Source of the DNA: an uncultured Lachnospiraceae bacterium | Lineage (GTDB): Bacteria > Bacillota > Clostridia > Lachnospirales > Lachnospiraceae | Direction: 5' to 3' | Assembly: GCA_902779305.1 (NCBI GenBank) | Contig: CACZBD010000003.1 | Location: forward strand, 231,922-295,921 | DNA length: 64,000 bases | Shown here: one piece after another, positions 28,262 through 36,625 of the stretch | Numbering within the stretch: the first letter of the stretch is position 1 | Layout: every line of letters begins with the position of its first letter | Notes under the pieces: generated by a model | Database searches by the model: none | Told to the model about the DNA's origin: nothing | Seen by the model: the letters and a program-made list of their open reading frames with translations, nothing else | Made by a program: the position numbers and the translations under genes

Positions 28262-29151
28262 ACTGCCGCCTCCACATCATAAAATTCATCGTAAATGCCC
28301 GTGACCTTGATTTTCCCAACTAATGCTTTCTGACAGAAATCTTCAAAGGATCTGTACCATGTTCCGTCACACAGGATCGCTGTTCCGCCGTCTTCTTCCC
28401 GTACCTCGAGCACCGTTTTCTTCCCGTTCCGCTTCATATGATATTTCCCGGGCTTCCCGGTTAAGTAAAACAAGTCATAAAAATCAGCATGCTCTTTGTC
28501 GAACTCCGTGATCTCATAAAGAAGCCGGACGATCCGGCCCATGACCTCGATGTTGCCCCAGAAATCATCTTTGGAAAGGCGTTCCGCCATGAACCGTTTT
28601 GCCTTTTTTAAAAGGATCGCAGCCTCTTCCTGATGCCCCTGCCCGATGCGGATCCCGGCAAGTCTTAAGCAGATCTCCGGGAACGGGTCGCTTAAGAGTC
28701 TCGGGTGCTTCACTTCTTCGTAAGCCTCTTCGATCATTCTGCGGTATTTCTGTTCGTCTTGTTCAACCGCACAGCCGAACCGGTACATATCCGCCAGCTT
28801 AAACCTGCACCAGAGGCTTCCGGCGGTTCCATCCCCTTCAGCGCCTTTGGTAAAGTAATAAAAAGCCTTGTCATAATCTTTCTCGCCGTGCTGTCCGTAG
28901 TACCACATGTATCCCAGTTCTTCCATGGCGGGAAGATAACCGTATTCCGCTGCCATCTCCATGTACTTTCGCTCCAGGTCAAAACGCTTTCTTGTGCAGT
29001 AGTACCAGGCGAGTTCGTGCATGTATTTGGGATCTTTGGTCTCGCCGATCAGATAACGCAGCGATTCCGTGTACCGGAATTCCTCATCTTCCGTCGGGTT
29101 CTGTATGTCGTAATAGTCCTGCAGGGCGTTCCATGCTTCCGTGGTGTTCAT
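28258..29151 (-). CDS. Sel1/TPR-repeat protein
   Basis: 297 residues from the ATG at 29151 (GGAGG nine bases upstream). Helical repeats of Sel1 type lie in residues about 45-150: KYMHELAWYYCTRKRFDLERKYMEMAAEYGYLPAMEELGYMWYYG, YDKAFYYFTKGAEGDG. The C-terminal third (HMKRNGKKTVLEVREEDGGTAILCDGTWYRSFEDF) is a beta-rich segment I do not recognise. Probably a scaffold; it is the first gene of the Sel1-J-HIRAN unit. Confidence 0.75.
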   Translation of the reverse strand: MNTTEAWNALQDYYDIQNPTEDEEFRYTESLRYLIGETKDPKYMHELAWYYCTRKRFDLERKYMEMAAEYGYLPAMEELGYMWYYGQHGEKDYDKAFYYFTKGAEGDGTAGSLWCRFKLADMYRFGCAVEQDEQKYRRMIEEAYEEVKHPRLLSDPFPEICLRLAGIRIGQGHQEEAAILLKKAKRFMAERLSKDDFWGNIEVMGRIVRLLYEITEFDKEHADFYDLFYLTGKPGKYHMKRNGKKTVLEVREEDGGTAILCDGTWYRSFEDFCQKALVGKIKVTGIYDEFYDVEAAV

Positions 29152-29336
29152 TTCCTGCTGCCTCCGTTTCTCTCCGTTCGCCTCCGTTTGCTGATACACC
29201 AAGTCTGCCGGAGAACGTGTCCCATAAAAATACCATGGTCCCAGGGGAGTCGGGACAGCTATGACGCAGTCATACCGTCGCAGTCATACTTGCATCTGTT
29301 CCGACGACCTGCCCCTGACGAAGGAGGGGGCGATTC

Positions 29337-29363
29337 CTTAGCAGACGGGGTTAGTGGTCCATT
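29337..29363 (+). repeat. REP-like repeat copy 4, right part only
   Basis: Begins at GACGGGGTTAGTGGTCCA; the left part is missing. A possible displaced left part (ATGGTCCC...GGGGA) lies at 29232-29248, separated by about 85 bases of unrelated sequence. The 260-bp gap between the Sel1 and HAD genes holds nothing else clear, except TATGATAAAAT near 29370 that may be a -10 region. Confidence 0.65.
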
Positions 29364-29411
29364 TGCGATGTTTATGATAAAATGGCTCTAACAGAGGAAC
29401 GGAGTGATCAT

Positions 29412-30005
29412 ATGAAGATCTATGTTGATTTTGATGACTGTCTGTGCGAAACCGCCAGAGGCTTTTGTGTCCTTGCAGAAAAGCTCTTTCAAAAGCTTGT
29501 TCCCTATGAGGACATCGTGTTCTTTAATCTGCAGCAGTCTTTTTCCTTAACGGATGCGCAATATGAGGAATTCATGATCGAAGGACACCGCCCGGAAAGC
29601 CTTTTGTCTTATGAGGAAACACCCGGCGCGGTAGATACGGTCAACGGCTGGCTCGACATCGGGCATGATGTTTCGATCATCACCGGGCGGCCGTTTAGCG
29701 CATATGAAGCCTCAAGGCAATGGCTCGATACGCACGGTCTTTCGCGCGTCAGTCTGTTCTGCCTGAACAAGTACGGGCGGGACAGTTTCATCAAAAACAG
29801 TGATTTTAACCTGGAACTGGAAGATTTTTACCGGATGCATTTCGATGTCGCCGTCGAAGATTCTCCGCTTGCCTTTCCATTCTTCCGGCACCTGCCCGAT
29901 CTGAAGGTGATGGTCATCGACCGTCCGTGGAACCGGAGCTGTGATCTTCCGAACGGGAACTATCAGCGCTGCTACGACTGGGAGACGATCCAAAGATCTG
30001 TTTGA
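29412..30005 (+). CDS. HAD-family 5'(3')-deoxyribonucleotidase-like protein
   Basis: 197 residues from the ATG at 29412 (CGGAGTGATCAT upstream). The HAD nucleophile motif is IYVDFDDCLCET at residues 3-14, motif II is SIITGRP near 95, and EDSPLAF near 150 carries the acidic residues. The layout fits the NT5C / 5' nucleotidase deoxy group that dephosphorylates nucleotides. The REP-like copy 4 lies just upstream. Confidence 0.7.
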   Translation: MKIYVDFDDCLCETARGFCVLAEKLFQKLVPYEDIVFFNLQQSFSLTDAQYEEFMIEGHRPESLLSYEETPGAVDTVNGWLDIGHDVSIITGRPFSAYEASRQWLDTHGLSRVSLFCLNKYGRDSFIKNSDFNLELEDFYRMHFDVAVEDSPLAFPFFRHLPDLKVMVIDRPWNRSCDLPNGNYQRCYDWETIQRSV

Positions 30006-30069
30006 TCTTTACACATCAACAGTAAAATAGTGCCTGCTCACTCCATTGATGCGGACTAAAGGAGATACC

Positions 30070-31869
30070 GTGATTTTTACCAGACTGCTTAGAAAATACA
30101 TCCTGAACGAAGATCTGGAGATCAGCCACCGGCTCATCAACATGGTGCTCATGGTCGGGATCGCCGTGATCCCGGTCTGCATGATCTTTGATCTTGTCAT
30201 GGGTTCCGCTTCCGGGACCTTCATCGTGCTTGCGCTGGTCTTAGCCACCTTTGCAGCGTCATTTTATATCGCCAATCACAAGAAACAGGATAAGGCCGTC
30301 GGCATCATCTTAACCATCCTCTGCTCGGATTTTCTGATCCCGACGCTGTATTTCGAAGGCGGCGGCATCCATTCGAGCATCCCGGCCTGGTTCATCCTCT
30401 CGGCGCTGTTTGTCTGGCTTTTGGTCAGCGGATGGCCCTGTTACGCGATTTTTGCAAGCAACATCCTGGTTTATTCCGCCGTATTCTGGGTCGAATATCA
30501 TCATCCCGAACTGGTCACGAAACTTCCCGATGAACGATCCGAATTTGTGGATATCGCGGTCGGGATCTATCTGATCATCCTGATGCTGGGTTTTATTTTC
30601 AAGTATCAGAACAGACTGTATGAGAAAAAGCGACGGGAACTCGAAGAAATTGACGCGCAGCTGACGGAGGCCAACAAGCGTCTCGAGCAGCTCAGCGAAG
30701 CCAAGAGCATGTTTCTTGCGAGCATGTCCCATGAGATCCGCACGCCCATCAACGCCATCGTCGGCATGAACGAGATGGTGCTTCGGGAAAGCAAGGATCC
30801 GGACATCACCGGATACGCCGAAAACATCGAGACCGCGTCCGGAACACTGCTGTCCATGATCAACGACATTCTGGATCTTTCCCGGATCGAAGCAGGGCTC
30901 ATGGAAATCCTTCCCGTGGAATATGAACCGTTCCAAATCCTCAATGACTGCTATACGCTTTTGGAAATGCGCGCAAGGGACAAGGGTCTGAAGCTGGATC
31001 TTAAGATCGATCCGTCCATTCCGTCGAAGCTCTACGGAGACGAGATCCGCATCCGGCAGATCCTGATCAATCTGCTCACGAATGCTGTAAAATACACGGA
31101 AAAAGGCACGATCACCTTAAAGGCTGACTGCATTGACAGGCAAGCAGAGACGGCCGTTCTGACCTTCAAAGTTTCTGACACCGGGCAGGGCATCCCGGCC
31201 GAAGCCATGGAGCATCTGTTTGACTCCTATACCAGATTTGATGAAAAGAAAAACCGGAAGATCGAAGGAACCGGGCTCGGGCTTGCGATCACCAAACAGC
31301 TCCTCGATCTGATGGGCGCTTCCATTGATGTAAAAAGCACCCCGGGAGAGGGTTCCGACTTTACGGTAAAGATCCCTCAGAAGGTCATTCTGGATACCCC
31401 GATGGGTGATTTTTACGAAAAAAGAAAACGCAGGAGCCGGGAGAGCGTTTCGCGTGATGTGGGATTTACCGCCAAAGATGCGAGGATCCTGCTGACCGAT
31501 GACGTCAGGATGAACCTTGTCGTCATCCGCTCGCTGCTGAAAGAAACGCAGATCATGATCGACTGCGCGCAAAGCGGCAGGGAATGTCTGGAAAAATACA
31601 GTGAAAATCATTACGATCTGGTCTTTCTCGATCACATGATGCCGGAAATGGACGGGATCGAGACGCTTAGTGCCTTAAAGGAAACTGCGCGGTACAAAGA
31701 AGAGCACACGCCGGTTGTCGCGCTGACGGCGAATGCAATGCTCGGCGCGGAAAAACTCTATCTGGATACCGGCTTTGACGACTATCTGACGAAGCCGGTC
31801 AAGGGCGCCGATCTGGAGGCCATGATCAGAAAGCACCTGCCAAAAGAGATGATCGTTGAAAAGAAGTGA
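30070..31869 (+). CDS. Membrane hybrid histidine kinase with receiver domain
   Basis: 599 residues from a GTG at 30070, chosen because AAAGGAGAT lies right before it; the ATGs 18-24 bases earlier have no ribosome site. Five or six membrane segments (about 20-185), a short coiled coil, HisKA with SHEIRTPINAI (His near 220), HATPase with NLLTNAVKYTEKG, DTGQGIP and GTGLGLAI, then a receiver with TDD near 474, phospho-Asp in FLDHMMPEMDG near 519, and KP near 580. No Hpt domain or output domain; a phosphotransfer partner must exist elsewhere. It ends at REP-like copy 5. Confidence 0.92.
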   Translation: MIFTRLLRKYILNEDLEISHRLINMVLMVGIAVIPVCMIFDLVMGSASGTFIVLALVLATFAASFYIANHKKQDKAVGIILTILCSDFLIPTLYFEGGGIHSSIPAWFILSALFVWLLVSGWPCYAIFASNILVYSAVFWVEYHHPELVTKLPDERSEFVDIAVGIYLIILMLGFIFKYQNRLYEKKRRELEEIDAQLTEANKRLEQLSEAKSMFLASMSHEIRTPINAIVGMNEMVLRESKDPDITGYAENIETASGTLLSMINDILDLSRIEAGLMEILPVEYEPFQILNDCYTLLEMRARDKGLKLDLKIDPSIPSKLYGDEIRIRQILINLLTNAVKYTEKGTITLKADCIDRQAETAVLTFKVSDTGQGIPAEAMEHLFDSYTRFDEKKNRKIEGTGLGLAITKQLLDLMGASIDVKSTPGEGSDFTVKIPQKVILDTPMGDFYEKRKRRSRESVSRDVGFTAKDARILLTDDVRMNLVVIRSLLKETQIMIDCAQSGRECLEKYSENHYDLVFLDHMMPEMDGIETLSALKETARYKEEHTPVVALTANAMLGAEKLYLDTGFDDYLTKPVKGADLEAMIRKHLPKEMIVEKK

Positions 31870-31899
31870 GCCTTCGGGGACGGGGTTAGTGGTCCATTG
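31868..31899 (+). repeat. REP-like repeat copy 5
   Basis: Forms an inverted pair with copy 6, 22 bases away. The kinase stop codon TGA is at its left edge. Confidence 0.88.
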
Positions 31900-31919
31900 T
31901 TTACTTTTGTGGTTTACAA

Positions 31920-31951
31920 TGAACCACTAACCCCGTCCCCAAGGGCTCATT
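31920..31951 (-). repeat. REP-like repeat copy 6
   Basis: Opposite orientation to copy 5; together they can form a hairpin with about 30 paired positions between convergent genes, probably acting as a two-way terminator. It overlaps the YARHG stop region. Confidence 0.88.
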
Positions 31952-33332
31952 TTTCGTAATCGGAAATGAACTTCACATTGTAGGTTTCATACTTGTTCAG
32001 GTATTTCTCGGACCAATCGTCAGGTTCGATCGTGCCGTAATACCAGCGTTTCGAATCGAAATAGTCCTGCAGTTCTTTGCTCTTGAACTTTCTGCCGTGC
32101 CTTGCGTAGATCTCGTTTCTTGCAAGCCGCAGTTCCTCGTCGGTCAGTCCCCAGAGGTCCTGCTCGGTCAGCTCCCTGCTGTCGCTGTACGGCAGGATAT
32201 AATCCCCGGTATTCTGCGAATCTGACGCGTAATCGATATTCGGATCGGTATGCATGTCCGTGATCACAAATCCTTCCGGCTTGCCCTTATCGACCTTGCA
32301 GTCATATACGACAAAATAATTATCCCGCAGTTCTTTGTTGTTATACCAGTCATACAAATAGTAGCGGATCGTAACGGTAAACGACCCGTCATCATAATAG
32401 ACGGTATTCAGGAATTCATATTCCGGGGTCACCTCGCCCCAGTCGCCTTCCCCCATGGTTATGACATCTCCTTCGACATTGACGCCGACGGCGCTGTCAT
32501 CATACCGGTAGCCGGAAAGATCATATACCTGCCCGAACAGGTCATTCATGGCTCTTTGGATCTCTCCCACCGGGACTCTGATCTTGTAATCGGTATTGCT
32601 TCTGTATCTGTCGCGCGAATTCTGGGACAGAAAATACTGCATCGTCATCGGAAGCGCTTCCTGGACGGTCAGACGCGGGATCTCGTGCACGCCGTATGCG
32701 TACTGCAATCCGGTCCAGTCCAGAAATGAGCTCAGTACATCGGAAAAAGCGCCCTGTCCGGGGAATCCCATTCCGGTCGTGTCGGTGATCGCTTTTCTTT
32801 TGGCGTTAAGATCACGGGGCGCGCTTTCTTCTGCCGCAGGCGCTGCATCTTCACCGCTGTTTTCCCCGCCGGCGTCTTCCGTCATGAACTCTTCGCTTTC
32901 CGCAGATCCGGCGTCTTCTCCGTCATAGTCTTCTTCCGCATCTGCATCAAGTTCTTCCGCCTCATCCTGCAGTTCTTCGATCTCTTCGGTCTTTATCTCA
33001 CGGTTCAAAAGACGGCTTACCAGGAAGAATGATCCCACGCACAGCCCGAGCGATACAAGCGCCGCGGAGACAATGATCAGGGCAACCGCCCAGCCGGGCA
33101 GTTTTTTCTTTGCAGGTTTCACCGGACCTGCATACTGTCCGGGGATCGGGCCTGTATACTGCTCAGGTGCCGGGCTTACGGGCGCGGCGTCTGAAAAAGT
33201 CTGCCCCGCGGGCGCATCCGGTTTCACCTCTGCTGCCGGTTTCACTTCCTCAGCGGCTTTCAGCTGTCCGCCGCATTTCGGGCAAAAATTCAGGTTATCA
33301 GGGATTTCCTTTCCGCAAAATCTGCAAAACAT
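31947..33332 (-). CDS. Zinc-ribbon, single-pass membrane protein with YARHG domain
   Basis: 461 residues from the ATG at 33332 (CGGAGGAAGAG upstream); the longer frame is not needed. An N-terminal zinc ribbon MFCRFCGKEIPDNLNFCPKCGG (four Cys), a Pro-rich linker, a membrane segment near 95-120 (WAVALIIVSAALVSLGLCVGSFFLV), a Glu/Asp-rich linker, a middle extracellular domain and a C-terminal YARHG domain (LTDEELRLARNEIYARHGRKFKS near 410). YARHG domains are extracellular and may bind cell-wall material. Convergent with the kinase. Confidence 0.85.
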   Translation of the reverse strand: MFCRFCGKEIPDNLNFCPKCGGQLKAAEEVKPAAEVKPDAPAGQTFSDAAPVSPAPEQYTGPIPGQYAGPVKPAKKKLPGWAVALIIVSAALVSLGLCVGSFFLVSRLLNREIKTEEIEELQDEAEELDADAEEDYDGEDAGSAESEEFMTEDAGGENSGEDAAPAAEESAPRDLNAKRKAITDTTGMGFPGQGAFSDVLSSFLDWTGLQYAYGVHEIPRLTVQEALPMTMQYFLSQNSRDRYRSNTDYKIRVPVGEIQRAMNDLFGQVYDLSGYRYDDSAVGVNVEGDVITMGEGDWGEVTPEYEFLNTVYYDDGSFTVTIRYYLYDWYNNKELRDNYFVVYDCKVDKGKPEGFVITDMHTDPNIDYASDSQNTGDYILPYSDSRELTEQDLWGLTDEELRLARNEIYARHGRKFKSKELQDYFDSKRWYYGTIEPDDWSEKYLNKYETYNVKFISDYEK

Positions 33333-33537
33333 GTCTCTTCCTCCGTTTCCGCCGCAGACCGCCCATACTGCCATGGAAGGTCCGCTCATCCTGCTTTTCA
33401 TGATATCGCCACGGGGAAACAAATGCAATCCCGTGATTTTTACATACAGGCATCCCTTCTGTTCAAAAAGATCATTTTTCTCTATAATCTTATTTGGGTA
33501 AAAATCACCCGCATAAGTTTCATTCCGGAGGCAGTAC

Positions 33538-33843
33538 ATGGATTACAGCAAGACCATTGACACGAAATTCGCGGGTCCGTCCGCTGTTTTTTCTTTTAAA
33601 AACGACGTTGTCAGGCTGCTTGACCTTAACGAAAAATTCATTTCCGAACACTGGGCCAACACCACCAAAGAGATCTTTCTCTCTTCCTACACCCCGAAGA
33701 GTTTTGATGAAGAAAATCTTCGAAGATTTACCGTTGCGGTGAAAAAATGCATCGAAACCGGGGAGGAACAGGAAGTCGAAACCTGGCGGCAGATGATCTC
33801 GGACTGCTGCGGATTTAATAAAGTCTGTCTGAATTTTGTGATC
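33538..33843 (+). pseudogene. 5' fragment of a PAS-like signalling gene, cut by a REP-like repeat
   Basis: A good start (CCGGAGGCAGTACATG) opens about 100 residues, MDYSKTIDTKFAGPSAVFSFKNDVVRLLDLNEKF...AVKKCIETGEEQEVETWRQMISDCCGFNKVCLNFVI. The pattern looks like the first part of a PAS-type domain found before GGDEF or kinase modules in this group. At 33841 the frame enters REP-like copy 7 and then the antisense of the acetyltransferase gene, so the natural remainder is missing. A TATAAT at 33482-33487 may be its promoter. Family call is from recall. Confidence 0.6.
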
Positions 33844-33876
33844 CCTTGGGGACGGGGTCAGTGGTCCACTTTTTCT
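33841..33876 (+). repeat. REP-like repeat copy 7
   Basis: Lies at the breakpoint of the PAS-like fragment and supplies the stop codon of the acetyltransferase gene on the other strand. Inverted relative to copy 8 at the far side of that gene. Confidence 0.9.
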
Positions 33877-34445
33877 GCCGCTTCGATCTTTTTGATCACC
33901 TTCGCCGGCACGCCGCCAACCACCGTATTTGCGGGCACATCTTTCGTAACAACAGCGCCTGCGGCGATCACCGCGCCGTCTGAGACGGTAACGCCTTTGG
34001 TGATGATCGCGCCGGCGCCGATCCAGACACGGTTTCCGATACGGATTGGTGCGCAGTGGTTACTTCTGTCGAAAGGATCCAGGTCATGGTCTATGGTGGC
34101 CAGAACCACTCTGTGCCCGATCAGCACATGATCCCCGATATAGATACCACCCTGATCCTGAAAATTACAGCAGGAATTGATGAACACATGCTTTCCGATG
34201 TGGATATTTCGCCCAAAATCCGTGTAAAACGGCGGAAACAGCATGAAACTCTCATCCACTTCTTCCCCGGTCAGTTCAGACATGATCCGCACGATCTCTT
34301 CCGGTGTATGGTATTTTGTATTCAGTTCCATCGTCTGCCGGATCGCGTTCTGACTCTGTTGCAGGGAGCAGGCATGCATCTCTTCCGTCATCTCCACGAT
34401 CCTGTCAGAATTCAGATATTCCAGTATTTCTTCCACACTGATCAT
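33858..34445 (-). CDS. Sugar O-acetyltransferase, left-handed beta-helix (maltose/galactoside acetyltransferase-like)
   Basis: 195 residues from the ATG at 34445 with GGAGGAAAT upstream; a longer frame starts inside repeat copy 8. An N-terminal Mac domain-like helical part (1-60) is followed by hexapeptide repeats ([87 protein letters not shown]). The TIDHD histidine is the family's catalytic one. It transfers acetyl from acetyl-CoA to a sugar. The last residues VDH and the stop come from REP-like copy 7. Confidence 0.92.
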   Translation of the reverse strand: MISVEEILEYLNSDRIVEMTEEMHACSLQQSQNAIRQTMELNTKYHTPEEIVRIMSELTGEEVDESFMLFPPFYTDFGRNIHIGKHVFINSCCNFQDQGGIYIGDHVLIGHRVVLATIDHDLDPFDRSNHCAPIRIGNRVWIGAGAIITKGVTVSDGAVIAAGAVVTKDVPANTVVGGVPAKVIKKIEAAEKVDH

Positions 34446-34485
34446 CTGTTTATTTCCTCCAAATGTGCCCCGGAAGGCAAAATCA

Positions 34486-35253
34486 TCAAATTGTTTGAAT
34501 TTTGTAAAAATGGACCACTGACCCCGTCCCCATGGGCTCATCCAGGGTCAGCATCAGGTCTGCTTCCAGAGAATGCTGCAGGCAGAGTCTCACATTGTAC
34601 ATGTCGCTGAAATCCACAAATGCGTCGGCATCCTCTGCCGGATGACCGCTTAAAATGCGGCGTGCCACAAGCCGTCTGCGCAGCAGTTCCTCATCGGCCA
34701 CGATCCCGATCGTGTAGTCTGCATAGGCAGCAAGTTTTTCCCATCCGTCAAAATCAAGGAGCAGGTAGTTTCCTTCCAGGATCACGACGTTCTTCTCAAC
34801 CGTGACCGCATCTTCCACGGGGTTATGCCGAAGCCTGTCATACACCGGCCAGCCGCAGACATCTCCTGCCGCAACTCTTCCGATCGCTTTCTTAAGTTTT
34901 TCCAGATCGAATGTTTCGGGCGTGCCCTTGACATCGACCATCCTGATCTCTTTCCCGTCCCGGATCAACGTATGCGACAGAAGGTATTCCTGCCTTCTGT
35001 GAAACCCGTCCATTCCGATCGCCTGCACCTCTTCCATGCCCGGCGTCTCTTTGGACAGTGCTTCTAAGAAACTGGCAAGTGTGCTTTTTCCCGCGCCGGG
35101 CGGTGCCGCCAGAAAAGCCAGAACCCTTTTGCCCTTCTGCCTGTACCGCTTGCTCAGTTGGTCAAGCAGCGGAAGGAAGATCTCCTCAATATTCTGTTCC
35201 GTATAACCGGCATCCACGTCCAGGCCGTTGATCTTCACACTGTATGATCTCAT
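34486..35253 (-). CDS. P-loop nucleoside/sugar kinase (uridine kinase/PRK-like), C-terminus altered by a repeat
   Basis: 255 residues from the ATG at 35253 (GAGGAAGG upstream). Walker A is [11 protein letters not shown] near 55; then MDGFHRR near 85, VYDRLRHNP near 135, [11 protein letters not shown] near 155 and the lid RRLVARRI. The layout is that of the YggC / pantothenate-uridine kinase-like family that phosphorylates a small metabolite. The final 16 residues ([17 protein letters not shown]) are translated from REP-like copy 8 and the DNA beyond it, so the original C-terminus was replaced. Confidence 0.8.
   Translation of the reverse strand: MRSYSVKINGLDVDAGYTEQNIEEIFLPLLDQLSKRYRQKGKRVLAFLAAPPGAGKSTLASFLEALSKETPGMEEVQAIGMDGFHRRQEYLLSHTLIRDGKEIRMVDVKGTPETFDLEKLKKAIGRVAAGDVCGWPVYDRLRHNPVEDAVTVEKNVVILEGNYLLLDFDGWEKLAAYADYTIGIVADEELLRRRLVARRILSGHPAEDADAFVDFSDMYNVRLCLQHSLEADLMLTLDEPMGTGSVVHFYKIQTI
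34508..34543 (-). repeat. REP-like repeat copy 8
   Basis: Read through in frame as [10 protein letters not shown] by the kinase gene. Inverted partner of copy 7; the two bracket the acetyltransferase gene. Confidence 0.9.
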
Positions 35254-35254
35254 C

Positions 35255-35560
35255 CTAACCTTCCTCATCATCCGTAAGGCCGTAATACATGATCTCGTTA
35301 AAATTCGCGTTGGCTTCCTCGCTTGCCTTCTTTTCCCGCCAGGCATTGATCTCGCTGCAGATCGAAAGCATCTCGTCCACCACGAGTTCCACCTTCTTCG
35401 GCTTCACGTTTTCCAGGTACACCTGCATCCTGTGCATAGCCTTCGGGCTGCCGAGATTCTTAGCCATCTCATTCCCGAGTTCTTCCGGAAAGCCGAGTCC
35501 CGCAACCGTCTTAACCAGTGCATCCCTGGCTCTTGCCCATTCTCTTTGCTCCATCATCAC
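35255..35560 (-). CDS. Small helical protein of unknown function
   Basis: 101 residues, not recognised. Mostly helical: REWARARDALVKTVAGLGFPEELGNEMAKNLGSPKAMHRMQVYLENVKPKKVELVVDEMLSICSEINAWREKK. Soluble, no signal peptide or metal motif. Its stop is directly before the kinase start (2-base gap), so the two are coupled. GAGCAAAG-type weak ribosome site. Confidence 0.65.
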   Translation of the reverse strand: MMMEQREWARARDALVKTVAGLGFPEELGNEMAKNLGSPKAMHRMQVYLENVKPKKVELVVDEMLSICSEINAWREKKASEEANANFNEIMYYGLTDDEEG

Positions 35561-35596
35561 AATTTTCCCGTTTCGTTCACCGTATTCCGTATCAGT

Positions 35597-36055
35597 TCAC
35601 GCCAGATGCATCACATAGATCTGACACGGGTTTTCCTTCCCCCAAAGCTCTTCGATCACTTCAAATTCCTTAAAGCCGCAGGATAAGTAAAACCGGTTGG
35701 TGATATCATAATCCTCATATACTCCCATCCGGACGGTCTTTACCTGCATAAATTCGTATCCCGCATCTTTTGCCGCGATCCTTGCCTCGTCAAACAGCTT
35801 CCTGCCGATCCCTCTTCTGTGGAATTCCTTCAGAACGCCCATGACCGCGATCTCCACCGTCTCCCTTCCGGTTTCCTTCAGGCATAAAAATCCGGCATAT
35901 CTGTCATCTTCCCTATCCGCCAGAAAAATCTGCCCGGCACTTTCTTCAATATATTTTTCCCTGCTCTCGTCGACCTCAAACCAGTCGTGCAGGGCTTCAA
36001 GCACTGTCCTTGCGATCTCTTTCTTTTTTGCAGGATCCACGATCCGTTCAATCAT
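35597..36055 (-). CDS. GNAT-family N-acetyltransferase
   Basis: 152 residues from the ATG at 36055 (GTGGAGGC upstream). The acetyl-CoA-binding core is IAVMGVLKEFHRRGIGRKLFDEARIAAKDAG near 75-105 (motif A, R-R-G-I-G-R), and the C-terminal part has NRFYLSCGFKEFEV. GNAT enzymes acetylate amines; substrate unknown. The start overlaps the stop of the TIGR04076-type gene by 4 bases, so the pair is coupled. Confidence 0.9.
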   Translation of the reverse strand: MIERIVDPAKKKEIARTVLEALHDWFEVDESREKYIEESAGQIFLADREDDRYAGFLCLKETGRETVEIAVMGVLKEFHRRGIGRKLFDEARIAAKDAGYEFMQVKTVRMGVYEDYDITNRFYLSCGFKEFEVIEELWGKENPCQIYVMHLA

Positions 36056-36432
36056 TTTTTTGCCTCCACTGTTTCGTCCGGGTAATCCCAAAATGCGCCC
36101 CTATGGAAGTTCTCGTTCCCAAGCGGCGTTGCCGTCAGTTTGAAAATCACACACCCGTCGGGACACACGATCGTTTTGGTGTATTTTCCGTCTCCGCCAA
36201 GATAGGTCAGATCGCCGCCGCTCCGGATCGCTTCCATCAAAGGATACAGCATCATCATAGTCTTGGAGCAGATCCCGTATCCGTCTTTGTTGACCGGACA
36301 GCCGTATGTACAGGTATAGGTGTCCCCGATCTCTTCACCGTTTCGGCAATATCTCTCCGTATGGTCTCCGTGCAGAAATCCGGTCACTTCCACACAAAAT
36401 TCATATTCTTCGTCGTACCACTTTTTCATCAT
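36052..36432 (-). CDS. TIGR04076-type small cysteine protein
   Basis: 126 residues. Conserved-looking points: CVEVTGFLHGDHTERYCRNGEEIGDTYTCTYGCPVNKDGYGICSKTMMMLYPLMEAIRSGGDL and CPDGCVIFKLTA. Five to six cysteines suggest a metal or redox role, but none is established. The family call is from the spacing of Cys and the YPLMEALRSGGDL stretch. First gene of a two-gene unit with the GNAT gene. Confidence 0.75.
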   Translation of the reverse strand: MMKKWYDEEYEFCVEVTGFLHGDHTERYCRNGEEIGDTYTCTYGCPVNKDGYGICSKTMMMLYPLMEAIRSGGDLTYLGGDGKYTKTIVCPDGCVIFKLTATPLGNENFHRGAFWDYPDETVEAKK

Positions 36433-36450
36433 TCTCCTCCGGTTTTAAGA

Positions 36451-36480
36451 TAAATGGACCACTGATCCCGTCTGTCAAGG
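36451..36480 (-). repeat. REP-like repeat copy 9, degenerate
   Basis: Keeps TGGACCACTGA but the GC-rich core is reduced to TCCCGTCTGTCAAGG. Lies just upstream of the TIGR04076 start. Confidence 0.7.
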
Positions 36481-36537
36481 TATTGCCCACTCCTGGTATC
36501 AAAATCAGTTTAGCAGACTCTTTTGCCGAAAACAATG

Positions 36538-36603
36538 TTCCGGACCGGTCCGAATATACGAATATACGTTCTCATTGAACTTACGGGACTTCTCATTCAT
36601 AAT
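36538..36603 (+). promoter_or_regulatory. Promoter with upstream palindrome for the HAD gene
   Basis: Perfect 12-bp palindrome CGGACCGGTCCG (36541-36552), then a short tandem repeat GAATATAC twice, then TTGAAC (36575-36580), a 17-base spacer and CATAAT (36598-36603). The palindrome is a plausible operator. Confidence 0.55.
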
Positions 36604-36625
36604 AATGCAGGAAAAGGAGAACGAT

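Noticed and set aside
33844..34131. Extension of the PAS-like fragment to 197 codons
   Set aside because: Beyond 33843 it translates the repeat and the antisense of the acetyltransferase gene.
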